NCBI GenBank assembly: GCA_902622575.1
Contig: CACNQJ010000006.1
Span: forward strand, 37,903 to 101,902
Reading direction: 5' to 3'
DNA: 64,000 nt
DNA from: an uncultured Bacteroidota bacterium
GTDB lineage: Bacteria > Bacteroidota > Bacteroidia > Flavobacteriales > Flavobacteriaceae
Shown: one piece after another, positions 1 through 9,588 of the stretch
How positions within the stretch are numbered: the stretch's first letter is position 1
How the letters are laid out: every line of letters begins with the position of its first letter
Notes under the pieces: model-generated
What the model saw: only the letters and a program-made list of their open reading frames with translations
What the model was told of the DNA's origin: nothing
Database searches by the model: none
Translations under genes and position numbers: made by a program

Positions 1-1503
1 GGTGACAATGAGCATTTCATCTCTGTACTTTTGAGTCAAAGATTCCAAAAAAATAAGTTTTTAACAAACTATTCTTACGGTGAAAATGTTGCTGCAATGG
101 GCCTTATTTATCCAAGTAGTTTTGGTACAAATCAAGAGTCAGCGGGTAGTTTTTCAGACTGGAAAGCTCTCTCATACTTAGCTCTTGTAAACTATTCATA
201 TAAAGATAAATACATTGTTGATTTATCTTACAGAAATGATGGTTCATCAAGATTTGCTGCAGACTATAGGTTTGGTAATTTTTACTCAGCTGGTGTTGCT
301 TGGAATATGTCTAACGAAAATTTCCTAGCAGAAAGTGATGTTGTTGACAATTTGAAATTAAGAGCATCATATGGTGAATCTGGGAACAATGCTGTTGGAT
401 TAAACCAATATCAAGCATTATTCTCATATAGTGGATCATATGATGATAATGGAACAATTGTTCCTTCATCGTTTTCTAACCCAATTATTTCATGGGAAAC
501 AGCTAAACTAACTGACGTTGGTGTAGATTTTGGTTTATTTGGCAACAGACTTTCTGGAGCAGTAAACTACTATATCAAAGACACTGAAGGCTTACTTCAG
601 AGTGTACCACTATCACTTACAACTGGACATGGTTCATATACAATGAACGTTGGAAAAGTAAGGAATCAAGGTATTGAGGTTGAATTTGATGCTACAGTTG
701 CTAAAATCGGTGATTTTAGTTTTGACCTTTATGGAAACTACGCAACTAATGATAATGAAATTTTAGAACTTGCACAAGATGCTCAAGGTAATGATATTAA
801 CCTTGATGGCGGATATAACGCAAGTAGAGTTGGTAGATCAATCGGATCTTGGTTCTTAAGAACTTGGGGTGGTGTTGATTCAGCAGATGGTAGACCATAC
901 TACATAAAAGGTGGGGATGAAACACCAGAACAAGGTTATTCTGATGAGGTTGTATACAGCCTTACATCGGCACTGCAATCTTGGCAAGGTGAAAGAATTC
1001 CAACTTACTCTGGAGGACTAGGTACTAGACTTAAGTATAAAAACTTTAGTATAGACGCTAACTTCTATTTCACAGGTGGTCACAAAGTTTACGAAAGATG
1101 GGCTTGGTACTACCTACATTCAGGAAGATACTCAGTTCAGTATTATGCAGCTAGTAAAAGACTTCTTGACAGATGGCAGCAACCAGGTGATGTAACAGAC
1201 GTTCCAAAAATGCGTTACACATTTAGTACTGCTACTGCGGGTTCTGGAAACTCTTCAAGATTTTTATATGATGGTGATTTTGTTAGATTACGTGATTTAA
1301 CAGTTAATTACAATCTTCCAAAAAGTTTACTAGGAAACTCTGGACTCGATGGAGTAAATGTCTTTGTAAAAGGACTTAACTTACTCACATGGACTAAGGA
1401 TAAAGATCTACCATTTGATCCTGAAATTAGGATGGGTGGTTCTTGGGAAATTTACACACCAATCCTAAAGTCAGTTTCAGTTGGTGCTAACATTAAATTT
1501 TAA
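1..1503 (+). CDS. SusC/RagA-family TonB-linked outer membrane protein, C-terminal part (5' end outside window)
   Basis: TonB-dependent outer-membrane transporter that, with its SusD partner, imports oligomeric nutrients across the outer membrane. The frame is open from base 1, so only the last 500 residues are present; the plug and TonB box lie upstream of the window. Visible are amphipathic beta-strand repeats rich in Tyr/Gly/Asn, typical RagA phrases such as YRNDGSSRF and RASYGESGNN, and a terminal strand ending in Phe (ANIKF), the usual outer-membrane assembly signal. The SusD gene follows 5 bases downstream. The substrate cannot be told from this part. Confidence 0.93.
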   Translation, partial: GDNEHFISVLLSQRFQKNKFLTNYSYGENVAAMGLIYPSSFGTNQESAGSFSDWKALSYLALVNYSYKDKYIVDLSYRNDGSSRFAADYRFGNFYSAGVAWNMSNENFLAESDVVDNLKLRASYGESGNNAVGLNQYQALFSYSGSYDDNGTIVPSSFSNPIISWETAKLTDVGVDFGLFGNRLSGAVNYYIKDTEGLLQSVPLSLTTGHGSYTMNVGKVRNQGIEVEFDATVAKIGDFSFDLYGNYATNDNEILELAQDAQGNDINLDGGYNASRVGRSIGSWFLRTWGGVDSADGRPYYIKGGDETPEQGYSDEVVYSLTSALQSWQGERIPTYSGGLGTRLKYKNFSIDANFYFTGGHKVYERWAWYYLHSGRYSVQYYAASKRLLDRWQQPGDVTDVPKMRYTFSTATAGSGNSSRFLYDGDFVRLRDLTVNYNLPKSLLGNSGLDGVNVFVKGLNLLTWTKDKDLPFDPEIRMGGSWEIYTPILKSVSVGANIKF

Positions 1504-1508
1504 ATATT

Positions 1509-2942
1509 ATGAAAAATTTATATAACAAAATACTTATATTTTCAGCGATGTTTCTAATCTTTTCCTGCGGAAATGATGACTTAGAGCCAACGCTTGCAAT
1601 GTCAAAAAGTTCCGAAACTGGGATCAATAACTCTGCGGATCTAGCATCTGTATTAAATGGTGCTTATGATAGGATGACTTCTTCTGCTTATTATGGAAGA
1701 AATATGATTATCAATGGCGCTACAAGATCGGATAATTTTTACCCTGCATCAACATCAGGAAGAAATTATGCGTCAAGTATGGACTACAGTCCTAATGGTT
1801 ACGGTCCATGGGGAACAATTTATGGCGTAATTGCCATTTGTAATATTGTAATTCAGGCAGATCATGCTAGTCTTGAAGGTAGCCAAGCCGATATTAATCA
1901 AACAGTAGGTGAAGCTCATGCTCTGAGGGCTCTAGCACATTTTGATCTTTTACGTGAATATGGACAACATTTCGTTACTGGTCAGGGTGGCAAGTCATCT
2001 CTAGGTGTCCCTTATGTAAAAACATATAGAGACCCAGCGAATCTTACGCCGGCGAGAGATACTGTCGAATCAAACGTTAATGATATCGTTGCAGACCTTC
2101 AAACTGGTATAAGTCTAATGAGCACATCCGAAGTTAATTCACAATATATGAATGTTGGTGCTGCATATGCAATATTAGCAAGAGCTGCTCTTTATTATGG
2201 TTCTGTAGATAATAGCTATTACGCTGCTGCCGGATCAGCTGCTAAATGGGTACTTGATAACTGGACTGCAAAAGCTGCTGTAGGTCCTGCGGGATATATG
2301 GCCTCATGGTACACAGATCAAGCTGTTAATTCTCTTTTTGAATTAGCTGCTAGTGGTACAGATAACCCAGGTATTAATGGTGTTGCAAATACTTACAGAG
2401 GTCCAACTTATGGAGACATCAGAATTGTTGAGGATGACTCAGGAACTGGATCAGCTGACGTTCATGATATTTATGAGGCGTCAGATATTAGGTATACTTC
2501 CAGAGGCATGATTGGTGTAGCTCAGGGAAAGCTTTCTTTACTAGGAAAGTGGCCATCAATGGACTTCACTGATAACAATAAAGTTATTAGAGTTGAGGAA
2601 ATGCATTTAATTTATGCAGAAGCTCTACTTAGAGCTGGAAACTCAACAGGTGCTCTATCTTATCTTAATAATGTTCCTGCAATCAGAGGTGCTTCCGCAT
2701 ATACCGAAGCAACCATTGATAACATAATGTTAGAAAGAAGAAAAGAGTTTTTTGGTGAAGGTTTAAGATTTTATGATTTATCTAGAGGTGGTAAAGATAT
2801 GCCACTTGTTGATTCGTTTAAGCAATCTTATGATGACCTAACCGGTACGCCTCCTGCTTTTGGTAGCTATAGATATGCATATCCAATTTCATTATCTGAA
2901 AGAAATGCTAATCCTAATATAGTTCAAAATGCAGGTTACTAA
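1509..2942 (+). CDS. SusD/RagB-family nutrient-binding outer membrane lipoprotein
   Basis: Surface lipoprotein that caps the SusC barrel and binds its substrate. The signal peptide ends in a lipobox (LIFSC, Cys20). The HALRALAHFDLLREYGQ stretch near residues 136-152 is the TPR-like helix found in nearly all SusD proteins, and the C-terminal ERRKEFFGEGLRFYDLSRGG segment is the SusD-like domain signature. At 477 residues it has the normal family length. It starts 5 bases after susC and ends just before a hairpin terminator, so the pair is the 3' end of its operon. No glycoside hydrolase lies beside it to indicate a substrate. Confidence 0.94.
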   Translation: MKNLYNKILIFSAMFLIFSCGNDDLEPTLAMSKSSETGINNSADLASVLNGAYDRMTSSAYYGRNMIINGATRSDNFYPASTSGRNYASSMDYSPNGYGPWGTIYGVIAICNIVIQADHASLEGSQADINQTVGEAHALRALAHFDLLREYGQHFVTGQGGKSSLGVPYVKTYRDPANLTPARDTVESNVNDIVADLQTGISLMSTSEVNSQYMNVGAAYAILARAALYYGSVDNSYYAAAGSAAKWVLDNWTAKAAVGPAGYMASWYTDQAVNSLFELAASGTDNPGINGVANTYRGPTYGDIRIVEDDSGTGSADVHDIYEASDIRYTSRGMIGVAQGKLSLLGKWPSMDFTDNNKVIRVEEMHLIYAEALLRAGNSTGALSYLNNVPAIRGASAYTEATIDNIMLERRKEFFGEGLRFYDLSRGGKDMPLVDSFKQSYDDLTGTPPAFGSYRYAYPISLSERNANPNIVQNAGY

Positions 2943-2962
2943 TACCTAATTTTTATTTAATT

Positions 2963-2993
2963 TAAAAACCCGCCTACTTTGGCGGGTTTTTTG
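2963..2993 (+). terminator. Rho-independent terminator after susCD
   Basis: The six-base stem CCCGCC (2969-2974) / GGCGGG (2981-2986) is flanked by A and T tracts and followed by TTTTTT. It lies 26 bases past the SusD stop. Confidence 0.9.
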
Positions 2994-3006
2994 TTTAAAT
3001 ATTTTT

Positions 3007-5070
3007 GTGATCAGAAATATTTACATAATAATTATTTTTTTTGTCTCTTTTGAAATAATAGGACAGGACATCAATTCTAAAAATATTGAAATCATTAGGG
3101 ATGATTTTGGCGTTCCACATATATATGCCAAGACTGATAAAGAACTTGCTTATGGTTTAGCTTGGGCACACTCTGAAGATGATTTTAAAACAATACAAGA
3201 AGCATACTTAGCTGGTAACTCCTTGTTGAGTAAACATATTGGTCTTAAAGGTGCACCTGTTGATTTCTTATCTCAACTTATACAGTCAGAAGAAGTAATT
3301 GATAGTCTATACAATACCATTGATAACAATTTTTTAAAAGTAGTTGAAGGTTACGCAGAAGGAGTTAATCGATATGCTAAATTAAATCCGAATGAAGTAT
3401 TAGTGAAAAAACTCTTCCCTTTGACTCCAAAAAAAATGTTGAAATATTCATTTCTACAATTATTTATCTCAAGTGAAGGTGATAGAGCTGTGAGAGCAAT
3501 ATTTGAAAATGACTTTGAAAGTTTAAGTTTTCAGAGAAGGAATGAACTTGGTTCTAATTTATTTTCGTTTAGTACAAAAAGGACAAAAAATGGTGAAACT
3601 TACATGGCAGTAAATACTCATCAACCCCTTGATGGACCAACATCTTGGTACGAAGTTCATCTAGAGAGTGAGGAAGGAACTAGCATAATTGGAGCAACAT
3701 TTGCAGGCGCACCGTGCATTCTGACTGGAAGTAATAGAAACCTAGCATGGACGCACACTGTTAATAGACCAGATAAAACCGATATATTTCAGCTTGAAAT
3801 GGTTAATAACAGCAAAAGAAAATACTATTTTGATGATAAAATATTAAAACTAAAAAAATACAGGGGAAAAGCATTTATTAAAATTTTGGGAATTCCAATA
3901 AGGGTCAGTAAGAAATACTATTCTAGTGTATATGGACCAACACTTAAAAACAAAACTGGTTATTTCTCAGTTAGAACTGGTTCCTTATTTAAAGTTAGAG
4001 CATTGGAACAATGGTGGAAAATGAATAAAGCAAAAAACTTTGAGGAGTTTTATAATATTTTGGAAATGAACGAGCTTCCTGGTTATAATATTGGTTATGC
4101 TGATAAAGATGATAATATATTTTACATCTCTAATGGATTAATACCAATAAGAGACGAAAAATATAAATGGACAGAAGTCCTCCCAGGTAATACTAGTGAA
4201 ACCTTGTGGACAGAATATTATAAAACTAGTGATCTTCCTCAAGTGATAAATCCAGCGTCTGGATACATATACAATGCAAATCACTCCCCTTTCAAATCTA
4301 GCTCAATTGATGAAAATCCAAATCCAGATGATTTTGAATCCAATATGGGATTTGAGAAATTTGATAACAACAGGAGCACACGTATTTTTGAACTGATTGA
4401 GTCACATGAGGCAATAGACTATGAGATTTTTAAAAAAATTAAATACGATAACAAGTTTCCTACCCCATTCAATTATAATTTTATGAATGTTAACAAAATT
4501 TTTGAAATGAAACCTGATGACTACCCTGAAATAAGTGATCTCTTAAGAAAAATTCAGGAATGGGATAAAGCTACAGATGTAAACTCACTTGGTGCAGGTA
4601 CATATGCAATGTTTTATTACACTCTTGCTGATAAGTATTTTTACAAAAGCTATTATGATAGAAACTTTAGCAAATCATTAATTGAAGACTGCCTCAAAGA
4701 AGTTAAAAGAAGAATGCTAAAGCACTTTAAAACAACAGATGTAAGATTGGGTGATTTTCAAAAACTAGTCAGAGGCAATAAAGAAATTCCAATTTTTGGC
4801 ATGCCAGATGTAATTACTGCAATGAATGGTACAAAATATAAAGATGGTAAAATTCAAATTACTCACGGAGAATCTTATATACAGTTAGTTAAATTTAGTG
4901 CAAAAGGTACAGAAATAGAATCAGCAATATCCTACGGAAGCAGTGATCACAAAGATTCTCAACACTACAGTGATCAGATGGAAATGTATTCTAAATTTAA
5001 AACCAAAAAAATGAGTTTTGATAAGGATTATATTTTGAGTAAAGCATCCAAAATTTATAATCCTGAATAA
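3007..5070 (+). CDS. Secreted penicillin acylase-family (Ntn) hydrolase
   Basis: Predicted exported N-terminal-nucleophile amidohydrolase of the penicillin/aculeacin acylase family, which cleaves acyl amides such as acyl-homoserine lactones or acylated peptides after autoprocessing. It has an N-terminal hydrophobic segment (residues 3-19), the family's opening motif RDDFGVPHIYA (31-41) and a GSN motif at 182-184, where Ser183 is the expected new N-terminus of the beta chain. LTGSNRNLAWTHT and the late GSSDHKDSQHYSDQ segment also fit the family. 687 residues is usual for Bacteroidota members. The GTG start is chosen because no ATG exists near the signal peptide; a TAnnTTTG box (3000-3007) overlaps it. 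The true substrate is unknown. Confidence 0.88.
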   Translation: MIRNIYIIIIFFVSFEIIGQDINSKNIEIIRDDFGVPHIYAKTDKELAYGLAWAHSEDDFKTIQEAYLAGNSLLSKHIGLKGAPVDFLSQLIQSEEVIDSLYNTIDNNFLKVVEGYAEGVNRYAKLNPNEVLVKKLFPLTPKKMLKYSFLQLFISSEGDRAVRAIFENDFESLSFQRRNELGSNLFSFSTKRTKNGETYMAVNTHQPLDGPTSWYEVHLESEEGTSIIGATFAGAPCILTGSNRNLAWTHTVNRPDKTDIFQLEMVNNSKRKYYFDDKILKLKKYRGKAFIKILGIPIRVSKKYYSSVYGPTLKNKTGYFSVRTGSLFKVRALEQWWKMNKAKNFEEFYNILEMNELPGYNIGYADKDDNIFYISNGLIPIRDEKYKWTEVLPGNTSETLWTEYYKTSDLPQVINPASGYIYNANHSPFKSSSIDENPNPDDFESNMGFEKFDNNRSTRIFELIESHEAIDYEIFKKIKYDNKFPTPFNYNFMNVNKIFEMKPDDYPEISDLLRKIQEWDKATDVNSLGAGTYAMFYYTLADKYFYKSYYDRNFSKSLIEDCLKEVKRRMLKHFKTTDVRLGDFQKLVRGNKEIPIFGMPDVITAMNGTKYKDGKIQITHGESYIQLVKFSAKGTEIESAISYGSSDHKDSQHYSDQMEMYSKFKTKKMSFDKDYILSKASKIYNPE

Positions 5071-5073
5071 AAG

Positions 5074-6180
5074 TTAAGATAGTAGCTTTCTATATTGCTC
5101 CTCGTACAGAGGAACAACATCATTTATGTCGTACTTTTTAGATTCATTATAAGCATTTACCTTAAATTTTTCCAATAAAGTATCGTCTTTAAGAAGTTTT
5201 TCTATGGATGACACAAATCCCTGAATATTATTATAATCACACGTAAAACCTGTTATGTTATCTAAATTTAATTCAGGTAAACCTCCACTGTTTGATGAAA
5301 CTATAGCATTTTTAGAAGCCATGGCTTCAAGTGCAGCAAGTCCAAAACTTTCAGTTTTCGATGGTAAAATAAATATATCTGAGTGGCATAAAACTTTTTC
5401 AACCTCATTTGTATTTCCTAAAAAGTAAATATTTTTAATCTGTAAATCTTCAGACATTGATCTCGCAATTTCTAGCTCTGGACCTTCTCCTATTAAATTA
5501 AATCTACAATCAAATTTTCCTGAAAGAATAGAAAAAATTTTAATCAATGTTCTAATATTTTTAACTGGTCGAAAATTACTTACATGAGTTATTGTCATTT
5601 TACTGTCTTGACTGGAGCATTTTTGTAACTGATTATCAAATTTTTTAATATCTACAAAGTTTGGGATAACTTCAATTTCTTTCTGAGTATCAAAAAACTC
5701 ATGTGTATCATTTTTTAGACTTTGTGAAACAGAAGTTACAATATTCGATTTTTCAATTGAGAATTTAACAGCACTTTTATAAAATGGGTGCTTTCCGACA
5801 AGTGTGATATCAGTACCGTGTAAAGTTGTAATAATTGGTAAATTAATACTATTCATCTTAAGCATTTTTTGAGCCATATATGCAGCATAAGCGTGTGGAA
5901 TAGCATAGTGAACGTGTATTAAATCTACAGAATTTTTTTTGGCAACATCAACAATTTTGGTGGATAGAGCCAGTTCGTAAGGCTGAAAGTTAAATAAAGG
6001 ATAAAAAGGGACATTTACTTTGTGATAAAAAATAGTCTCATCGTTATCTTTTAGTCTTACAGGTTTTTCATAAGCAATAAAATGAACGGAATGTCCGTTT
6101 GCAGCTAACTGATGTCCTAATTCAGTTGCAAGAACTCCACTCCCACCGAAGGTTGGATAGCAAACAATTATTATTTTCAT
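5074..6180 (-). CDS. bshA: N-acetyl-alpha-D-glucosaminyl L-malate synthase (GT4)
   Basis: First enzyme of bacillithiol synthesis, transferring GlcNAc from UDP-GlcNAc to L-malate in the cytosol. The N-terminus CYPTFGGSGVLATELG with GGSG at 12-15 is characteristic of BshA, as are the early HFIAYEKPVRL and HVHYAIPHA segments. The C-terminal donor-binding EX7E motif is present (Glu277, Glu285 in KTESFGLAALEAM). 368 residues matches the family. It converges on the acylase gene with only 3 bases between stops and lies next to the beta-lactamase-like gene. Other bacillithiol genes (bshB, bshC) are not in the window. Confidence 0.92.
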   Translation of the reverse strand: MKIIIVCYPTFGGSGVLATELGHQLAANGHSVHFIAYEKPVRLKDNDETIFYHKVNVPFYPLFNFQPYELALSTKIVDVAKKNSVDLIHVHYAIPHAYAAYMAQKMLKMNSINLPIITTLHGTDITLVGKHPFYKSAVKFSIEKSNIVTSVSQSLKNDTHEFFDTQKEIEVIPNFVDIKKFDNQLQKCSSQDSKMTITHVSNFRPVKNIRTLIKIFSILSGKFDCRFNLIGEGPELEIARSMSEDLQIKNIYFLGNTNEVEKVLCHSDIFILPSKTESFGLAALEAMASKNAIVSSNSGGLPELNLDNITGFTCDYNNIQGFVSSIEKLLKDDTLLEKFKVNAYNESKKYDINDVVPLYEEQYRKLLS

Positions 6181-7284
6181 TTAATTAAAAATTATTTTTT
6201 TTATCTCCGTTCTAATATTATTCTCAATCAATTTTTTATTTTCCATGGTTGGAAATGTTCTATTCGACAAAAAAACGTAAACAATGTTACTTTTAGGATC
6301 TGCCCAAGCATATGTACCAGTGAAACCTGAGTGACCAAAACTTTCTCTAGAAACGCAATCTGGAGAGGTAGTTTCATTGTTATCTATCTCAGGTTTATCA
6401 AATCCTATGCCTCTTCTAACATTCTCATTGCAAAAGTGACATTGATTAAATAAATCAAAAGTATTAGCAGAAAAGAATTTAAAATCATCATAATCGCCTT
6501 TCTGCAGATATAATTGCATTAATTTTGCTACATCAAGAGAATTACCAAAGAGACCTGCATGGCCTCCAATTCCACCCTGCATTGCTGCTCCCATGTCATG
6601 AACAAAACCTTTAACTATCCCATATCTAAAATATGTGTCAATTTCAGATGGTACAATCAAATGTTTTTGCATAATTTGATATGGATTGTATGTGAGAGAA
6701 CTTGCACCAATCTTATAAAATAGATAATTTTTTATCATTGAATCTAAATTTGATGAATATTTATTTTCAAGGTATTTTTTTAATAAATAATAGGGTAAAT
6801 CACTGTATTTGTATTCTTTTTTCTCAAGTAACTTTGAATTAATTATCCTGTTAAAAATTGTATCATTCCAGGATTTCATAAATAATCCCTCTCTAACTTG
6901 AATATTGAATGTTTCTGTTTTATTATATGAGTATTGATCTTCTAATTGTTTGTTGGTAACTGAATCCAATGTTTCCTTGTAAAATGGAATCCATGGTGTT
7001 AATCGAGCATTATGCGATAAAATTTCATCCAATTTCAGATTTTTTTTATCATATAACTCAAAATCTTTAAAAAGATCCTTTAATTTGGTGTTAAGGCTTA
7101 AATTATTTTTTTCGAATTCCCTAATAATTAGTGGTACAGTAACGAGAATTTTAGTAAGAGATGCTAAATCATAAATATCATCGTTATTTACTTTTCGAAT
7201 TTTTTCATAAGTATGGTATCCAAATGATTTTTGATAAATAACACTGCCCTCCTTAGCTATTAGAACCTGTGCCCCAGGTGTCAT
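6181..7284 (-). CDS. Serine hydrolase, beta-lactamase/class C-like (C-terminal half of a GH3 fusion)
   Basis: Penicillin-binding-protein-like serine hydrolase with SxxK (Ser42-Leu-Thr-Lys45), a YSD motif standing in for YxN (in YKYSDLPYYLL) and HSG (in FGHSGFTGTY) for KTG. The coordinates give the ATG-initiated reading, but the frame stays open for another 32 codons upstream, to base 7380. There it meets the A10 run that ends the GH3 frame. In related Bacteroidota the two domains form one protein of roughly 950-1000 residues; joining them here by a -1 slip would give 961. The protein may therefore be made as a fusion, as a separate short protein, or not at all. Ends 1 base from bshA. Confidence 0.8.
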   Translation of the reverse strand: MTPGAQVLIAKEGSVIYQKSFGYHTYEKIRKVNNDDIYDLASLTKILVTVPLIIREFEKNNLSLNTKLKDLFKDFELYDKKNLKLDEILSHNARLTPWIPFYKETLDSVTNKQLEDQYSYNKTETFNIQVREGLFMKSWNDTIFNRIINSKLLEKKEYKYSDLPYYLLKKYLENKYSSNLDSMIKNYLFYKIGASSLTYNPYQIMQKHLIVPSEIDTYFRYGIVKGFVHDMGAAMQGGIGGHAGLFGNSLDVAKLMQLYLQKGDYDDFKFFSANTFDLFNQCHFCNENVRRGIGFDKPEIDNNETTSPDCVSRESFGHSGFTGTYAWADPKSNIVYVFLSNRTFPTMENKKLIENNIRTEIKKIIFN

Positions 7285-7370
7285 TTTATTTTTTATTGCA
7301 TAATTGACTATAGAGTCTATCTTTTTTAATCTTGAGCTACTAAAATCTTTGTTTAGGTGATGTTCAAAAC

Positions 7371-9065
7371 CTAAAAGTCTTTTTTTTTTAGTATGATTGA
7401 AGTATTAACGGGAATATCCTTATTAATCGATACTGGTAATACACCCTTTACATTAATAGCTCCAAATAGGGCTTGTGCAGCTTTAGTTTGAAATACTTTA
7501 GAGTTTTGGTATGAAATAAGTATAGATTCTATCCCCCTTACATCCAGATCTAACATTGAGTAAGGTTTAGCAAAAACAACAATGGTAAGATTAGTTTTTG
7601 ATTTTATTTTATCAATAAAGGATATTTCATCAGCTGAAAATTTATAATCTGCAAATGGAGAATCATCTGTTTTGTGTAATCCAATAATTATTTTATCATA
7701 AGCTATGGATTTTTCAAATAAAGAATCGCTATTGGATTTATTTATGTGAGATACCTTTTTGTAATTATTTAAATATTTAAAAAATGTATCGTGCGAATCA
7801 TCCCCAAATTTTATATACCCTATCGATTCATCATTAGAAGTAGTGAAAGGTAAATTATCTATGTCATTTTTAACAAGAGTTATTGACTCCTCTGCTAATT
7901 TATCTAGCAAGGCATAGTCTTCATCCTGATTCATATCTTCAACAATATTTTCAATTTCAATAGGTTTGAAGTTATTCACGCCAGACTTGTATTTAGCCAA
8001 TAGTAGTTTTTTTACTGCTTTTTCTAATCTTTGGGATGAGATTTTTTTCCTCTGAAGGCCTTTTTTTATTTCTTTTATACTTTTTGCTATATCTGTTGGC
8101 ATCAATAACAAATCATTTCCTGCATTTAATGCACTAACGTCAGGATAATTACCCTTACTAAAATCAACAATAGCCTTCATGTCTAGTGCATCTGTAATAA
8201 CTAGCCCCTCAAATCCTAAATCTTCAATCAAGAGTCCATTAATAATTTTATCGGACAATGTTGATATTTCATTTTTATCAAGATTAGGTATGTTAAGATG
8301 AGCTGTCATAACACCATCAAGATTATTGTCAATTAATTGCCTAAAAGGATATAACTCAACATTATTAATTCTTTCTTTGGAAAAACTAATCGAAGGAAGA
8401 GTTAAGTGTGAATCAGTTTCAGTATCACCATGTCCTGGAAAATGTTTTGCTGCACCCATGATACCATAATGATGCATACCCTTCAGGTAATTAATAGCTT
8501 TTCGACTTACGTTAAATTTATCCTCTCCAAATGATCTACTTCCAATTATTGGGTTTCTAGGATTTGTATTAATATCAACTACAGGTGCAAAATTTATATG
8601 AACACCCAATCGTTTTGCGTGATATCCAATACGTTTTCCGACTTCGAAAACTAAACTATCATTTTTAATAGCTCCCAATGTCATATTATATGGGAAAGAA
8701 AAGGCGTCATCTAGCCTCATGCCAACACCCCATTCAGCATCCATTGATATAAGTAAAGGAACTTTTGATATTTTTTGAAAATGATTAATGGCTTTACCCT
8801 GATCCTTAATATTACCCAAAGAAAAAATAAGACCTCCTAAATGATGTTCTTTAATCAAATTGGATATATGATTAATTTCATCAGATCCATATTTTGTTGC
8901 AACCCACACAGTGAACAATTGGCCTATTTTTTCATCAATTGTTAAACTACTATATACACTGTCTACCCACTTTTTTTGTTCATTGTAATCATTAGAAATT
9001 AGTGGACCTTGAGAATGGTTATAGGTAAATACGAAAAAAAGGAGGGTTATTAATATTTTTTTCAT
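7371..9065 (-). CDS. Glycoside hydrolase family 3 (NagZ-like beta-N-acetylglucosaminidase), N-terminal half of a fusion
   Basis: Exported glycosidase likely acting on peptidoglycan or chitin-derived GlcNAc. A signal peptide covers about residues 1-19. The NagZ signature KHFPGHGDTETDSH (207-220) carries the Asp/His acid-base pair of the GlcNAc-specific GH3 branch, and Asp292 (in VITDALDM) is the expected nucleophile. A second alpha/beta domain follows from about residue 380. The frame stops at 7371 just after an A10 run, shortly after the domain ends; the continuation in the next frame is the serine hydrolase. The start overlaps the stop of the upstream gene by 4 bases (ATGA), implying co-translation. 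Confidence 0.87.
   Translation of the reverse strand: MKKILITLLFFVFTYNHSQGPLISNDYNEQKKWVDSVYSSLTIDEKIGQLFTVWVATKYGSDEINHISNLIKEHHLGGLIFSLGNIKDQGKAINHFQKISKVPLLISMDAEWGVGMRLDDAFSFPYNMTLGAIKNDSLVFEVGKRIGYHAKRLGVHINFAPVVDINTNPRNPIIGSRSFGEDKFNVSRKAINYLKGMHHYGIMGAAKHFPGHGDTETDSHLTLPSISFSKERINNVELYPFRQLIDNNLDGVMTAHLNIPNLDKNEISTLSDKIINGLLIEDLGFEGLVITDALDMKAIVDFSKGNYPDVSALNAGNDLLLMPTDIAKSIKEIKKGLQRKKISSQRLEKAVKKLLLAKYKSGVNNFKPIEIENIVEDMNQDEDYALLDKLAEESITLVKNDIDNLPFTTSNDESIGYIKFGDDSHDTFFKYLNNYKKVSHINKSNSDSLFEKSIAYDKIIIGLHKTDDSPFADYKFSADEISFIDKIKSKTNLTIVVFAKPYSMLDLDVRGIESILISYQNSKVFQTKAAQALFGAINVKGVLPVSINKDIPVNTSIILKKKDF
7380..7389 (-). other. A10 homopolymer at the GH3/serine-hydrolase frame switch
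   Basis: On the coding (minus) strand, CTA is followed by nine more A and then GACTTTTAG, which stops the GH3 frame. Slipping back one base on the run, or one extra A, gives AGA CTT TTA GGT and continues 399 codons into the serine hydrolase with no stop. It could be programmed slippage, a real frameshift or a homopolymer sequencing error. Confidence 0.85.
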
Positions 9066-9547
9066 TTTATAAGTTGTTTATGCCAACTGTTAGAAATAGG
9101 TGTTTTCCAGTTACCAGTCAAATCACTTTTTATCTCAATTAAGTTATTAAAAACGATTGTATTCTCATCGATTTTTTTAAGTAAAATTTTGTTTTTAAAT
9201 TCTTCCAATCTATCGACATATATGTTGTCGTCAACCATATATGCAATGTCTAATCTGTCCAATAAGCGAAGAGAAAATTGATCCTCAATATTTTTCATAA
9301 AATTTACCAATTTATCAATTGAACACCCCGTTGCACTTGATTTATTTTGATCTAAAGCTATGAAAATAAACATTCTATATTCAATCTTAAAAGATGCATT
9401 TAGTTTACTTCCATGGGCTGTCCATGATGTCAAGAAAATATTTAATTGGGTAACTAAATGTTCAATTTCATCATCTTTGAATTTTCGATTTGACTGAAAT
9501 ATCCAAATTCTAGAGCGGTTATCAATTTTTTCAAAGTTGAGTATCAT
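9062..9547 (-). CDS. Conserved Bacteroidota protein, often mislabelled 'ABC transporter ATPase'
   Basis: A 161-residue cytosolic protein with the conserved phrases RIWIFQSNRKF, LTSWTAHGSKLNASF, ALDQNKSSATGCSID and NTIVFNNLI, which I recognise from a small family restricted to Bacteroidota. Databases frequently call it an ABC transporter ATPase, but no Walker A, Walker B or signature motif is present, so that name should not be used. Its function is unknown. It overlaps the GH3 gene by 4 bases, suggesting coupled translation. Confidence 0.8.
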   Translation of the reverse strand: MILNFEKIDNRSRIWIFQSNRKFKDDEIEHLVTQLNIFLTSWTAHGSKLNASFKIEYRMFIFIALDQNKSSATGCSIDKLVNFMKNIEDQFSLRLLDRLDIAYMVDDNIYVDRLEEFKNKILLKKIDENTIVFNNLIEIKSDLTGNWKTPISNSWHKQLIK

Positions 9548-9588
9548 AATTATAAGTAATCACAATACAAAAATAATATTAATTAAAA

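Noticed and set aside
9062..9547. Labelling the 161-residue protein an ABC transporter ATPase
   Set aside because: No Walker A, Walker B or LSGGQ-type motif is present; the label is a database habit for this family.
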